A stretch of 64,000 nt of DNA. Origin: Orychophragmus violaceus. Taxonomy: Eukaryota; Streptophyta; Magnoliopsida; Brassicales; Brassicaceae. Location: NCBI GenBank assembly GCA_030180135.1, contig CM058230.1:102043503-102107502 (forward strand), given 5' to 3'. The notes beneath the pieces were generated by a model. It did no database searches, was not told the origin of the DNA, and worked only from the letters and a program-made list of their open reading frames with translations. A program made the position numbers and the translations under genes. Numbering within the stretch: the stretch's first letter is position 1; each line of letters begins with the position of its first letter. Below are positions 21,330 through 32,874 of the stretch, in pieces.

Positions 21330-23009
21330 TGGTTCTGTGGTTTTTCTTGTTTAGAATCATGTTTAGGATTGTTTAAAGAAGTTTTTTTGAATCAATCTAC
21401 TGATAAGAGAAAAACACTCAAGAAACAATGAATTAAAAACCTAAACTAATGAAAATCGCATGACCAAACTATATGATTTGGTATGCGTCGGCCGAGTGAT
21501 GATCCGATCGACCAAGCCGATCGCATGTATCGATCACGGATCGATGGCGTGGATCGCGTTGCCTGGTCGGATCGATCGACCGTGAGGCGCGAGCATCGCA
21601 TGGATCCGCTAGGCAGATCGCATGGATCGCGTGCGTCTCGGCCAGCGTCGTCCCGCTCTCGTCCCGCGCTGTCCCGGTCGCTCGGCGATCGCGTGAAGCC
21701 AACGACCCGAGCTCGACGATCACGGTCCCGTCCCGAGCGATCGTCCCGTCCCGTCCAGCAGCCTGTCCCGATCGTCCCGTTCGTGAGGCTTGCGGCTGTC
21801 ATGATCGTGTGAAGCTCACGGCTAGGTCGTGATTGGTTCACATGATCAATCGGTTCGGTTCGGTTTAAGGCTCGGTTTAAAATCTTGATTAAAATCAAAA
21901 CGTCGCGGTTTAATAAACAGATTTAATAATTTTATTAAGTTCTGGTTAAACCGGGATAAGAAATCCAAAGTCGAAAAATTGGATTTTGTGCCTAAACCAG
22001 TGATTTTCTAATTTGATTTGGTTGGACCAAATAAATTGAGAAAGTCCGGTTTAGTAAATAACCGGTTGACAATTGTGGTCATCGTAGTAATTAATTTTGG
22101 TTAAGACCAATTTTAATGAACCAGACCGGTTATGTCATTTAATTGGGCAATTGGGTTATGTCTTGGACATGAACCAATTCTTGGGCCTCGGGCCAAGAAG
22201 TTAAAACAATTGGGCCAATTATTTGAGTCTTTTCATCAGATTAATTTAAAATTTATTTTTATAAAATAATTATAAAAATCGATTTTTAAATTTAATAAGT
22301 TTCCAAAATTTTGAAATTAGAAAGTTTCTTAAAATAGAAGTTTCTAGATTTGCATGTTTTGGATTTTAGAAAGTTTCCAATTTTAGAAAGTTTCCAAAAT
22401 TAGAAAGTTTCCAAAATTAGAAAGTTTCCAAAATTAGTAGGTTTCCCAAAAAGGAAAGTTTCCCAAAATAGTAATCTTCTATTTTGGGATAAAATCTTAA
22501 TAAACCTACAAACCTCAAATAATATCAAGCGTTGGATGTCTTGTCCAGTCTATGTCAGCTGTCGAAGCCCATTCAATTGTATTCATGGCCTTACAGTGTG
22601 AGGGTGTCTACTTTTGCGTGGACAAGACGGTTTGTGATTCATAAATGTCATTGGGAGTCCCAGACATTAATGATTACATGACTGTATAGTCTGGTTTTCT
22701 TGACTAGGCCATCGGGAGTCCCGGGCCTTGAGACATCAGAGTGGATTGGGCCTCGGGCCCAGATTCACAACCAAGAGTTATATCACGGATATAATTAGCC
22801 GACATAGGGCTTACCGATATAAGCTAAGGTTGGGTGATGGCCAGTGGCCCACTTTGATCTTAGTTATATGTGGATCTTGGAATCATTATATTCTATTGAG
22901 GGTAACTTATGTTATTGAATATAATGCGTGATTAATCATATTAAGTATAATACAAGATTAATCATATTGAACATATTAACTAATAACCTTTTTATCTTAT
23001 ATTTCAGCT
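21330..23009 (+). other. Long Copia leader with GC-rich GATCG block
   Basis: About 1.7 kb of leader without a gag-like frame. 21480-21815 is strikingly GC-rich and built of GATCG and GTCCCG words, unlike the AT-rich remainder. 22310-22470 is a short-period array of AGAAAGTTTCCAAAATT units. Several small frames occur but none has a recognisable product. Confidence 0.75.
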
Positions 23010-26000
23010 ATGACTACTACAAGCACTCAAAACACATTCTCAATCCGGTCTGTTCTCGAGAAGGAGAAGCTGACTGGAACGAACTTCCTGACGTGGTCAA
23101 GGAACTTGAGGCTAGTCCTCAAGCAGGAGAAGAAGGATTATGTCCTTCGTGATCCCCTCCCCGAGAGGCCTCCTAACAATGCCGCCAGGACTCTGCATAA
23201 TGCTTGGGAAAAGCATTCGTCAGATGAAAATGATGTCTATTGCCTGATGTTGGCGACAATGACTGCTGAGCTGCAAATGCAGTTCGAGAGTGTGTTGTCA
23301 CCCATCGAGATAATGGCAAGCCTGAAATCGCTTTTTCAGGAGCAAGCAAGGACTGAGAGGTTTCAGACAGTTAAGAACCTCTTAGACTGTAAGTTGGCTG
23401 CAAATGCGGCAGTGAGTCCTCATGTCTTGAAGATGATGGGTTATCTCGATCATCTTCAGAAACTCGACTGCCCTATCAGCCAGGAACTTGCCTGCGACAT
23501 CGTTCTGCAGTCTTTACCTGCAAGCTATGATCAGTTCATTCTGAACTTTAATATGCATGGCTTGAGTAAGACATTGCCTGAGCTTCACGGAATGCTCAAG
23601 ACTGCAGAGCCCAACTTGAGGAAAACAGCCAAGGACCCCAATGTGCTTATGGTACAGAAGGGCAAGGGCTTTAAGAAATCCTCTGCTAAGGATAAGGGAA
23701 AGGCTAAGGCTGTCCAAGTCTCGGACAAGGACACGCCAAAGCCCAAGCCCAAATCCAAGGCTGGGCCTACTGACATCTGCAGGTTCTGTAAAGAACCAGG
23801 GCATTGGAGGAGAGAATGTAAGAAATTCCAAGAAGGTCTAAAGGAATTGAAGAAGAAGACTCTCGAGACTTCTTCATCAGGTATTTTTGTTATAGAAGTT
23901 AATACAACTACTTCTGATAATACCTCATGGGTTATGGATACTGGTTGTGGGGCTCATATTTGTACTAATATGCAGGCACTCAGCAACAGTAGAAGGCTGA
24001 AGCAAGGACAAGTGGAGCTACGAGTTGGGAATGGAGCGAAAGTTCCTGCACTAGCTGTAGGCACATACTTGTTGTCTTTACCTTCGGGATTGATTTTAGA
24101 ACTCAATAATTGTTATTTTGTACCTGCGATAAGCAGAAATATTATTTCAATTTCTTTGTTGGATTTGGAAGGTTATGATTTTTCAGTTAAGAATAAATTA
24201 TGTTCCTTCAATCGCAACAATTTGTTCTATGGTTGTGCCCCTCTTACGAATGGGCTTTACATACTTGATCAATCCGCGCCAATTTATAACATTGATACCA
24301 AACGGTTCAAACCTAATGAGGAGAACCGAACGTTTCTATGGCATTGTCGTTTAGGGCACATCAGCGAGAAACGCATCAAGAGGCTCCATTCGAATGGACT
24401 TCTTGGCTCATTTGACTTTGAGTCATGTGAGAAATGCGAATCCTGCATGATGGGCAAAATGACACGGGCCCCCTTTAATAAACCTAACGAGAGGGCCAGT
24501 GACTTATTGGGCCTGATACACACTGATGTGTGTGGCCCAATGTCCACAAATGCAAGAGGAAACTATCAGTACTTCATTACCTTCACTGATGATTTCAGTA
24601 GGTATGGATATGTTTATTTAATGAAACATAAGTCTGAATCTTTTGAGAAGTTCAGAGAATTCCAAAATGAAGTACAGAACCAACTTGGCAAAAGCATTAA
24701 GGCTCTTCGGTCCGACCGAGGAGGAGAATACTTAAGCCAAGAATTCAGTGATCATCTAAGAGAGTGTGGGATCGTGTCCCAACTCACTCCTCCTGGAACA
24801 CCTCAATGGAATGGTGTGTCTGAGAGGAGAAATCGGACCTTATTGGATATGGTTCGATCTATGATGAGTCACACAGACCTTCCAATATCCCTTTGGGGAT
24901 ATGCTCTTCTAACAGCAGTGTTCACTCTAAATAGAGCGCCATCGAAAGCAGTAGCAAAGACACCATATGAATTATGGACTGGAGTGGCTCCAGTGCTGTC
25001 TTATCTTAGAATTTGGGGTTGTGAAGCATATGTCAAGAGATTAATCTCAGACAAGCTTACACCAAAGTCTGATAAATGCTACTTCATTGGTTATCCGAAG
25101 GAAACCAAGGCTTATTACTTCTATCTACGTTCCGAGAACAAGATCTTTGTTGCCCGGGATTGTAACTTTCTTGAGAGGGAGTTTCTCTCTAAGAAAGACA
25201 GTGGGAGTAAGGTACTGCTTGAAGAAATTCAAGATGAACAGGATACTGCTCAACCTAATGAGGAAGAGCAGCAGGAGGACCTACAAGAAATTGTAGAGCC
25301 TGAACCTGTAGTACCTGAAGTTCGAAGATCCGGGAGGATCCGTCACGAACCCGAGAGATATCAAGGATTCCTCGTGACTAACTGTCATGATCTTCTGATC
25401 ATTGATGGTGATGAACCATCGAACTTCAATCAAGCCATGATGGGCCCAGATTCCTCTAAGTGGCGTAAGGCCACTGATTCCGAAATGGACTCCATGTCGG
25501 TCAACCAAGTGTTTTCGTTGGTTGACTTACCCGCTGGTGTAAAAGCCATCGAGTGCAAATGGATCTTCAAGAAGAAGATTGACGTGGATGGAAATGTCCA
25601 GATTTATAAAGCCAGGTTGGTGGCAAAAGGTTTCAGACAAGTTCACGGTGTGGATTACGATGAAACCTATTCCCCAGTGGCTATGATGAAATCTATTCGG
25701 ATTCTACTAGCAACTGCAGCTTTTCATGATTATGAAATTTGGCAGATGGACGTGAAAACCGCCTTCCTGAATGGAATTCTGGAAGAGGATGTGTATATGA
25801 CACAACCTGACGGTTACATAGATCCAAAGAATGCTGGGAAAGTATGCAAGCTTCATAAATCCATTTATGGATTGAAGCAAGCATCGAGGAGCTGGAATCT
25901 TCGTTTTGATGAAGCGATCAAGCAATTTGACTTCATCAGAAACGAAGAAGAACAATGCGTGTATAAGAAAACTAGTGGGAGCAAGATAGTATTTCTTATT

Positions 26001-26987
26001 CTGTATGTCGATGACATACTGCTTCTCGGAAACGACATTCCAATGCTGAAGTCGGTAAAGGACTGGCTTGGAAGTTGTTTTTCCATGAAAGACATGGGTG
26101 AAGCCGCATACGTTCTTGGAATCAGGATCTACCGGGATAGATCTAGAAGGCTGATAGGCTTGTGTCAAGATTCATACATTGACAAAGTCCTACAAAGATT
26201 CAGCATGAAAGATTCCAAGAAGGGCTTCACGCCAATGGTACATGGCACAACGCTAAGCAAGAAGCAGAGCCCTACGACGGCTGCTGAGCTTGAGCGCATG
26301 AAGAATATTCCTTATGCATCTGCAATAGGATCTATCATGTATGACATGATTTGTACTCGTCCTGATGTTGCTTATGCACTGAGCATGACGAGTAGATACC
26401 AGTCAAATCCAGGTGAAAGCCACTGGATTGCCGTCAAGAATATCCTGAAGTATCTAAGACATACTAAGGATAAGTTCTTGGTGTACGGTGGAAGTGATGT
26501 GCTTAAAGTCAGTGGATTCACGGACGCAAGTTTCCAGACAGACCAAGATGATTTCCGGTCACAGTCCGGTTATATCTTTTGTCTGAATGGCGGTGCAATC
26601 AGTTGGAGAAGCTCCAAGCAAGACACCGTTGCTGATTCCACTACAGAAGCTGAATATATCGCCGCTTCAGAAGCTGCGAAGGAAGCTGTTTGGATACGAA
26701 AGTTCATTATTGAACTAGGTGTGATACCAGATGCGGCTGAGCCTCTGGCACTGTTTTGTGATAACAATGGTGCTATTGCTCAGGCAAAGGAACCAAGATC
26801 ACACCAGAAATCCAAGCATGTTCTAAGAAGATTTCACTTGATACGTGACATCATTAATAGAAAGGAAGTCAAGATCAGCCGAGTTCAGACAGATGATAAC
26901 GTCGCTGATCCATTGACAAAGCCACTCCCAAGGCCTAAGCTCGAGTTCCTGACTGAAGCTGTAGGCATTAGAGACATTGAAATGTAA
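23010..26987 (+). CDS. Copia gag-pol polyprotein, intact (1325 aa)
   Basis: One uninterrupted frame encodes all Copia domains in order: Gag (LTGTNFLTWSRNLRLVLKQ), a CCHC zinc knuckle (CRFCKEPGHWRREC, about residue 257), aspartic protease (MDTGCGAHI, about 310), GAG-pre-integrase (WHCRLGHISEKRIKRL), integrase core (HTDVCGPM near 505; DRGGEYLSQEF), reverse transcriptase (MDVKTAFLNGILEEDVYM; catalytic YVDDILLLG at about 999) and RNase H (GFTDASFQTD, SSTTEAEY-type motif as DSTTEAEY, DNNGAIAQAK). The order protease-integrase-RT-RNase H defines Ty1/Copia. The ATG at 23010 is the first in frame and leads directly into the conserved Gag N-terminus. No inactivating change was seen in the catalytic motifs. 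Confidence 0.97.
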   Translation: MTTTSTQNTFSIRSVLEKEKLTGTNFLTWSRNLRLVLKQEKKDYVLRDPLPERPPNNAARTLHNAWEKHSSDENDVYCLMLATMTAELQMQFESVLSPIEIMASLKSLFQEQARTERFQTVKNLLDCKLAANAAVSPHVLKMMGYLDHLQKLDCPISQELACDIVLQSLPASYDQFILNFNMHGLSKTLPELHGMLKTAEPNLRKTAKDPNVLMVQKGKGFKKSSAKDKGKAKAVQVSDKDTPKPKPKSKAGPTDICRFCKEPGHWRRECKKFQEGLKELKKKTLETSSSGIFVIEVNTTTSDNTSWVMDTGCGAHICTNMQALSNSRRLKQGQVELRVGNGAKVPALAVGTYLLSLPSGLILELNNCYFVPAISRNIISISLLDLEGYDFSVKNKLCSFNRNNLFYGCAPLTNGLYILDQSAPIYNIDTKRFKPNEENRTFLWHCRLGHISEKRIKRLHSNGLLGSFDFESCEKCESCMMGKMTRAPFNKPNERASDLLGLIHTDVCGPMSTNARGNYQYFITFTDDFSRYGYVYLMKHKSESFEKFREFQNEVQNQLGKSIKALRSDRGGEYLSQEFSDHLRECGIVSQLTPPGTPQWNGVSERRNRTLLDMVRSMMSHTDLPISLWGYALLTAVFTLNRAPSKAVAKTPYELWTGVAPVLSYLRIWGCEAYVKRLISDKLTPKSDKCYFIGYPKETKAYYFYLRSENKIFVARDCNFLEREFLSKKDSGSKVLLEEIQDEQDTAQPNEEEQQEDLQEIVEPEPVVPEVRRSGRIRHEPERYQGFLVTNCHDLLIIDGDEPSNFNQAMMGPDSSKWRKATDSEMDSMSVNQVFSLVDLPAGVKAIECKWIFKKKIDVDGNVQIYKARLVAKGFRQVHGVDYDETYSPVAMMKSIRILLATAAFHDYEIWQMDVKTAFLNGILEEDVYMTQPDGYIDPKNAGKVCKLHKSIYGLKQASRSWNLRFDEAIKQFDFIRNEEEQCVYKKTSGSKIVFLILYVDDILLLGNDIPMLKSVKDWLGSCFSMKDMGEAAYVLGIRIYRDRSRRLIGLCQDSYIDKVLQRFSMKDSKKGFTPMVHGTTLSKKQSPTTAAELERMKNIPYASAIGSIMYDMICTRPDVAYALSMTSRYQSNPGESHWIAVKNILKYLRHTKDKFLVYGGSDVLKVSGFTDASFQTDQDDFRSQSGYIFCLNGGAISWRSSKQDTVADSTTEAEYIAASEAAKEAVWIRKFIIELGVIPDAAEPLALFCDNNGAIAQAKEPRSHQKSKHVLRRFHLIRDIINRKEVKISRVQTDDNVADPLTKPLPRPKLEFLTEAVGIRDIEM

Positions 26988-27837
26988 TCTAAATTTGAGT
27001 GGGAGTTTGAGGGCTTTATTTAGTTATTGATATGTTCTTGTAAAACATTTTCTTATGTTTAATGAAATTATTATTTCAAGATTATTTTAACTGTGATGAA
27101 ATAATCGTTCCAAAATGATATGAACCATTTTATAGGTCATCGAAGTAAGTGACTTGATCTTGAGTTATCAAAGTCATTTAGCTTGATCATGAGACCCTAT
27201 ATTTGATAGATGGCCTATATCATCATGTCCCTAGTCGAAGGTTGTTGAAATTGGAACACCAACAACCGTGTGAGACTAGATTGGTATGTGACTTATGACA
27301 AAGTCTCAGTGTGTCATAGATGCGCGGCATCAAAGTCAGTACATAGGTGTATGTAGGGTACATACGACCGGACAAGACCCGATTATAAGAACTCTTCAGG
27401 ATATTTATATCTGTGTCATAAGAGATTCTTACTACGACTATAGAGTATAGTCCTTAGACCTGAGTTCGCATGCATGTGACTGCACACGAACTAATACGCT
27501 TTGATCATTGTCTAATGCTGTCGTTAAGCGATGGTTATAAGGACCTTGATTGGGTGTATTATGAAATGAGTAGTTTACAGTGATGGAACAAGACGGGATT
27601 TGTCCCTCCAATATAAATGGAGTGAATATCTCTAGGCCAATCGGAGATTTGAATACTGTAAAATGCATGGCCATGCTCAAACGGACTTTCCCGAGTCGTT
27701 TGGATTGTCAGTATCAAATCAGAGTCCGATGAACAAGATTAGGCTTTATAAGGATGACACTAATCTTGCCTTATGACTAATCGAGATATTGAGACAAAAG
27801 GATTATGAATACAGAGATTCCAGTTCAAGTGGGAGAT
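26988..27837 (+). other. Copia 3' internal region and polypurine tract
   Basis: About 850 bp without a coding region between the polyprotein stop and the 3' LTR. It ends in AAGTGGGAGAT (27827-27837), the plus-strand primer. Confidence 0.85.
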
Positions 27838-28474
27838 TGTTGGAATTATGTCCAGTAATCTCTGTACTGTCTCTAGAAAGTAAGAGTATGTCAATGATCA
27901 GACATAAGTCATATAATACTAGGGGTCATGATGACTTGCTAGAGTCCGCTCATGATCTATAAGTCTTGGACTTATTGCCTTTATTATATGATCCCATATG
28001 GGTCACACGCCTAAGCTAACAGGAAACTATGAGGAAACGGCTTAGCAGAAGTACGGTAAAAGTGCTAGGCATTTACCGAACTTAGAGAGAGATTAATGGG
28101 TCTGATTAAATCTGAGGAATTTAATTAGACTGGGAATTTGGGCCCAAAAGCCCAAAAGAATTAGAGAAGGGTTTTATAAATAAAACCAAGCCTAATTCTC
28201 TCTTCCCTAACCCTCCCTAGGCGCCGAAAAATCTCTCTCTCTGCGGCCTCTCTCTGCTCGGTCTAGCAGCCATTTTCTGTGATTGCGTGTGTGAGTCTTT
28301 GGAGGATCCATCTCTTGGTGGTTCTGCTGATCTCTGACCTTACCTCCCATTCCGCTGCATAAACAAGGTAAAATGTGAGATCCATTAAGTTTCTAAATAA
28401 GAGAACCTAGATCTGCATGTAAAGTAGGATGAATCAATTGAGAATTGAATCAGGAAACACTAAACGATCCAACA
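27838..28474 (+). repeat. Copia 3' LTR
   Basis: 637 bp, same ends as the 5' LTR. Differences seen include TACTAGGGG for TACTGGGGG, a T/C change near 28203 and CATGTAAAGTAGG for CATGTTTAGTAGG. Confidence 0.95.
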
Positions 28475-29865
28475 GAGGTTTGGTCGTGTTTCAACTCCCC
28501 TTCCCTGATCCAAGGTCTCGTTATATGTTTTTGTACTTGGTCCAGAATCTTGTATCTCCTGCGTTACCTCATCATCATCTAGTGCAGAAGCGTTTTCATC
28601 ATCCAAAGGGAGACCATTCTCATCTATATTCGACAAAGCCAAAAAACGTGATGGTGATATGATCTTTGCCTGATCGTATTCAAGCCTTAACGGCTTAACT
28701 GGACTTCTGCCAGCTTTAGAAGGGAGCACTTCAGACCAGTTTTCATTTATTTGACCTTCTTCCAAATCATCTGGCAACTCTTTCCTTGTGCTTTCCCCTG
28801 CTTTCTTTTCCATCTTTCCTGCTTTAAATGTTGAATCAGGGTCGACAGTGTTATAGTTAGCATCAACAGTCTTATTGACCTCAATCATTCATATGTCTCC
28901 ACTGACCTCATTGACCTTATTGCCTCCAGCACCCTGACCTCAACAACTTCTTTGTCTCCACTGACCTCACTGACCTTATTACCTCCAGAATCTCCACAGA
29001 CCCCAATTTCAACATCCTCATCTCGCATTTGAGTTCCTACTTCCTTAGCCTCAGTGTACACTACCATAGCCAAGTTTTTTGAGGGACTTTTCTTCTTTGT
29101 ATTTTCAATACAAACCGCTTCAAGGTGACCCCATTTACTGCATGTTTTGCACTTCTGTGGTAGCCAAGGATAAGAGAATTCAACCAGGAATGATTTACCA
29201 TTCTTTGAGAAGTTGACTTTCCTCGGAAGATCTTTGGAAAGATCGGCGTTGACAAACATTTTTGCTTTCTCCAGGTCTGAACACGAGGCTGTATCCGGAT
29301 GCGGGCGAATTGGGACACCTACTACACTCGTGATAAAGCTGAGTCCATCCCATGATTACATATTAAGAGGAACATTCTTAAGGTGAACCCATAGTGGCAA
29401 TGATGTGATCTCCGGCATCTCTTCCTCCACTGCCGCAGGCGTCCATTTCGAAACCATCATGGGCACTCCCGCAATGTTCCACATACCTCTTCTAAGAATC
29501 CTTGTTCGCATCTGCAGGTTAGGAACCTTAAACCTCATTGTCTTTGAATCCACAGCAAAGACTTCCACTTTGTCAACACTTGACCAAATCCTGCTCACAA
29601 TAACATGAACCTTAGCTATATGCGGAGCTAACGACAAGAATCTTCCAATGAGGAAATCATCCCACAGGGGAATCCCTTTCTCAATAATCCCATCTGGAAT
29701 CTCAACACAAGCCTGACCATCCTTCTTTGTTATTTCGATGTCAAATTTTTTCAACTGATTGTTTGATTGTAAAACATCAGCCCACGAACTTCCCTTGCCT
29801 GATTTCAGATTCTGCTGACTTGAATTTTCCCTCGCCGCCGCCGGAGAAGATGGCGGAGACGTCAT
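28475..29865 (-). pseudogene. LINE-B ORF1 (DUF4283 and CCHC knuckle), main part
   Basis: ATG at 29865 begins MTSPPSSPAAARENSS, then GKGSSWADVLQ and a DUF4283 region (LPLWVHLKNVPLNM), a CCHC knuckle CKTCSKWGHLEAVC (about 29130) and an acidic tail. A TAA at 29356-29358 interrupts it where relatives have Tyr; another stop at 28885-28887 lies within an internal ~60-bp duplication (TCTCCACTGACCTCA twice, 28894 and 28955). The Copia element cuts it at 28475; the last codons lie at 20676-20561, ending CAA TGA, where the TGA overlaps the ORF2 start. Confidence 0.85.
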
Positions 29866-29966
29866 CTGACTCTCGTGAACCAGCTTTTACCTAATTTTTC
29901 TAATCTCCAAAAAATCGCCCAAGACAAAACGCTGTCGTTTCGTTTTTCTAACAGGCACGATTTTTC
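29866..29966 (-). other. LINE-B 5' UTR
   Basis: About 100 bp between the ORF1 start and the right target duplication. Confidence 0.7.
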
Positions 29967-29981
29967 ACATACGTTCATTAT
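29967..29981. repeat. Right target-site duplication of LINE-B
   Basis: ACATACGTTCATTAT, identical to 9940-9954. Confidence 0.85.
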
Positions 29982-30639
29982 TAATTTCCATTCTACTGAT
30001 TAATTAGTACATGTTCAAGGTGTATGATACACATGACTAATTATATAAAGAGTATTTCGTTTGAAAAAATAATTACGCTAACTAGCTATTCATAAAGTAA
30101 ACTATATGGTTATCTAGGAGAAGGCATTAGTGATAATATTATAAATTTATACATAATATATATATAGGGAATCGATGTACCCGAACTCCAATATGCCATA
30201 TTGATGTCTTTTAGATGAATTTATCAATGGTTTGTGATGGTACTGCAAAAATTGTGTGGGGTTGGAGACTGCTCGATTGCAAGACAAACGTCAAAGTCTA
30301 TCGCCATGCAATGTCGAGATGGACATGCTCCTATGGAGTCTTGTTGTGTTTATGAAATAGAGATATTCCTAGAATTTATGTTGAGATAGATTCCTAAAAT
30401 TTAGTGAAAATATTGGAGGATGAGAGAATTAACCAACCTTCTCGCCAGAGTTAAATACATTTACCTTTACACGACAAAGGTTTGAAACCTTGTCACTCAT
30501 ATTCCTCGGCAATTAAATGCCCGAACAGATTTTCTTGTGAAAGAAGACGCCCACAATGAATTTGACATAAGTAAGACATCTTCAAGAGAAGAGAGAGGAT
30601 AAGTTCTTGTCCTATCTTCATCTCTCTTGGACACAAATA
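29982..30639. other. Gene-free spacer
   Basis: No coding region, RNA gene or element could be supported here. Confidence 0.6.
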
Positions 30640-31865
30640 TTGAAGCATTGCCCAGCCTTAGTTTTAGATATGCCATTGACTCTCATATGGCCAGCGCTCC
30701 TCGCCGGAGCCGGGGAGAGGTTCCTATGTTAGTTCTTGTTGCTTTGCGGTAACCCTGTTATCCTCCCTCCCCTTTTTCCGTCGATGAAGCTGCATGGTGT
30801 CTTTCGCGAGTCATCCTTGTTGCGGCTTTCATCATATGGTGGTGAGCTTTGCCTTATGCCTTAGTCTCTGGCCATGGTGATGAAGCCGATTTGCCTTGTC
30901 GTGTTTTGTCACTCGGTGTGGCAAAGCGTGGATCCAGTCAGTGGCTAAGCGCCGTTGTTCTCATCTTTGTGTCTCTGATGCCGGTGTTATGGTGAAGGTT
31001 TCTGTCTTGGTATGGTTTTTGCCTCGCCTAATTTTTTGTAGTTGATCGGTTATATGGTCTTTTGGTTAGTATGGTTACGTTGTCTTGTGGCTAGGGCCGT
31101 TGTTTTTAACTGGATCTGTTTAATTTCGTCCTTAAGATTTTTTTGTCAGATTTTGTATTATAGTTGCAGCTTTGTGAGAGGAGGTCTTCTAGCTAGCGCT
31201 TCGGTTAACTCGACGGTTTTATGGCTTCGTTTGGCTGATGTGGTTTTTGTTTAGTATGCTTCAGGTGGTGTTGTTGCTTAGCATGGAGAGTATGCTTTTC
31301 CTTTCTTTTGACTGCATCAACATAGTTCTTTGCAGCTTTCTTCCTTATCTTCTACTTTTGGTTTTTTACCTCTAGAATGGGTTCTTCGGCCCTGTTTTAA
31401 AGGAATTGGGGCTTCGGCCTTTCTACATCTAGTCGGTTGGTGACAAATAGTAAGCAATTTGGTCATTCGTCTTCTTTAGCTTGGTTTGCATACGGCTTGC
31501 TAGTAACTTTTTTTATGGAGCAATATAATGAGTATCGGTGGATCTGCCTTAATAATTCTTGGCCTAAGATATTACACTCATTTTCTCTATCAGTGTTTGG
31601 TGATTACTACTTTTTGTTGTCATGTATGCTTGATCTTGATTTGACATTTATCTTTTTTTGGTTGTTTGTTAGCAGATTCTGTCTAGCGGGCTTATGGTGT
31701 TAAAGCTGATGCTTATTTTCAGTCTTTCGTCTTGTGTATATTATGTCTCCGAAAATATTTCTATAGTCTGTCGGTTTTTGGCTCTGTTATAAACTTGTAG
31801 GTATGTATTTGAACAACATACTCGACCTTGATAATAGATTTAAAATCCTTCCAATGAAAGAAAAA
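30640..31865 (+). mobile_element. Possible non-LTR retroposon 3' region (unclassified)
   Basis: A T/G-rich non-coding block that differs in texture from its AT-rich surroundings (GCTCCTCGCCGGAGCC near 30690; TCGGTTTTTGGCTCTG near 31770) and ends TTTAAAATCCTTCCAATGAA followed by an A-rich stretch at about 31859. This resembles the 3' UTR and tail of plant LINEs or of non-autonomous retroposons such as Sadhu-type elements. No protein domain is visible, so the class is a guess. Confidence 0.3.
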
Positions 31866-32870
31866 CAAATTTCTCGGCGGATAAAATTTGCAATTTGGGA
31901 TAACGTTGAAACAAAGGGAATCGATAACTAAGTCATTTTAAATATTGACTGTGAACGAAAACCTTATTAGCCCTACACTCTCAGATATCAAACATCAAAT
32001 TATTACCCGTGACAAGACGGTGAGATATGTAACAAAGATGGTAAGAAGATGACGTACGTCGTCATGAGCTGAAAGGCAATTTTGCGTGTGGATAGAAACC
32101 TAGACCTCACCCAACAAATTAAGTTCTATATAAATATGAAAAGAAATACATATTTCAATAAGAAAAGAGAAAATGGATTTTGGGTTTTAGGTGAAATTTA
32201 TATATTTCATATGCTTACTGACAGAAGCAATGTCTCATGCTCTTCTATACACAAACAACCACTCTTTTTCCATCTATCAATCTTAATCTATTTTTTCTCT
32301 TGACTTTTCTTACCTTTCCAAATAAAATTTCCAAAGTTCTATAGTCTATTGGCTACGGTCAAATTATTTTCCTTGCTAAATAATCGATTGGCTATATATA
32401 TATATTTTTAAGTTTTGTTAAAAAACGATTATTTATTTATTTAAAGATTCTATGTGAATACTTTAGAGGCGTGGACTATATATTGATAAGAAATATGACT
32501 TGCTAGAAAAATAACAGATGAAAATGTTGTAGTGAATTAAAGACAATACTAAACAAAATGTAAAGGAGAGACAATAGGTCTGGTTTTCGGGGTGTTCGGT
32601 ATGTGAGACCGACACGTGATGTTGATTACAGGTTGCATTTGTCGTTAAATGTGCATGTAAGTGAATGCCTTCTTTGGTTTAATTAATCACCAAAAATGGG
32701 GGTGTCTTGTTTTTCTTAATTAACTAACTAATCAGTTTGACTTCTTAATCAATAATAAGTCAAATCTTCAGTCGTTGGCTTGGCACCACATCTTAAGTGT
32801 ATGCTGCCATATGGCTAGATTCTGCTCATTTGGCAGTCGTTGCAACTGCAACTGTAATTATAAGATCGAA
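31866..32870. other. Gene-free AT-rich spacer
   Basis: AT-rich with small random frames; nothing supported. Confidence 0.6.
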
Positions 32871-32874
32871 GACT

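Larger units (their letters stand above)
20677..28474 (+). mobile_element. Full-length Ty1/Copia retrotransposon
   Basis: Two 637-bp LTRs (20677-21313 and 27838-28474) begin TGTTGGAATT and end ATCCAACA. A tRNA-iMet primer site (21315-21329), a long leader, one uninterrupted gag-pol frame (23010-26987) and a polypurine tract (27826-27837) make a complete element with an exact GAGGT duplication. By eye the LTRs differ at about seven positions (around 1%), so it is younger than the neighbouring Gypsy element. All hallmarks of autonomy are present, so it may still be able to move. It inserted in LINE-B ORF1, in opposite orientation. Confidence 0.95.
9955..29966 (-). mobile_element. LINE-B, L1-type retrotransposon split by two LTR elements
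   Basis: The outer ends carry an exact 15-bp target duplication, and the T-rich left end is the poly(A) side. Removing the Gypsy (6633 bp) and Copia (7798 bp) inserts with one 5-bp target copy each leaves about 5.6 kb, a normal size for a plant L1 with ORF1 and ORF2. The pieces in transcription order are ORF1 (29865 to 28475), Copia, ORF1 end (20676 to 20561), ORF2 endonuclease (20564 to 19270), Gypsy, and ORF2 reverse transcriptase and zinc-ribbon region (12636 to 10250). The element is inactive, with several stops and frameshifts. Confidence 0.9.

Noticed and set aside
21446..21898. Arg/Asp-rich frames on both strands of the Copia leader
   Set aside because: They arise from the GC-rich, stop-poor GATCG block. 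No start context, domain or conservation supports a protein.
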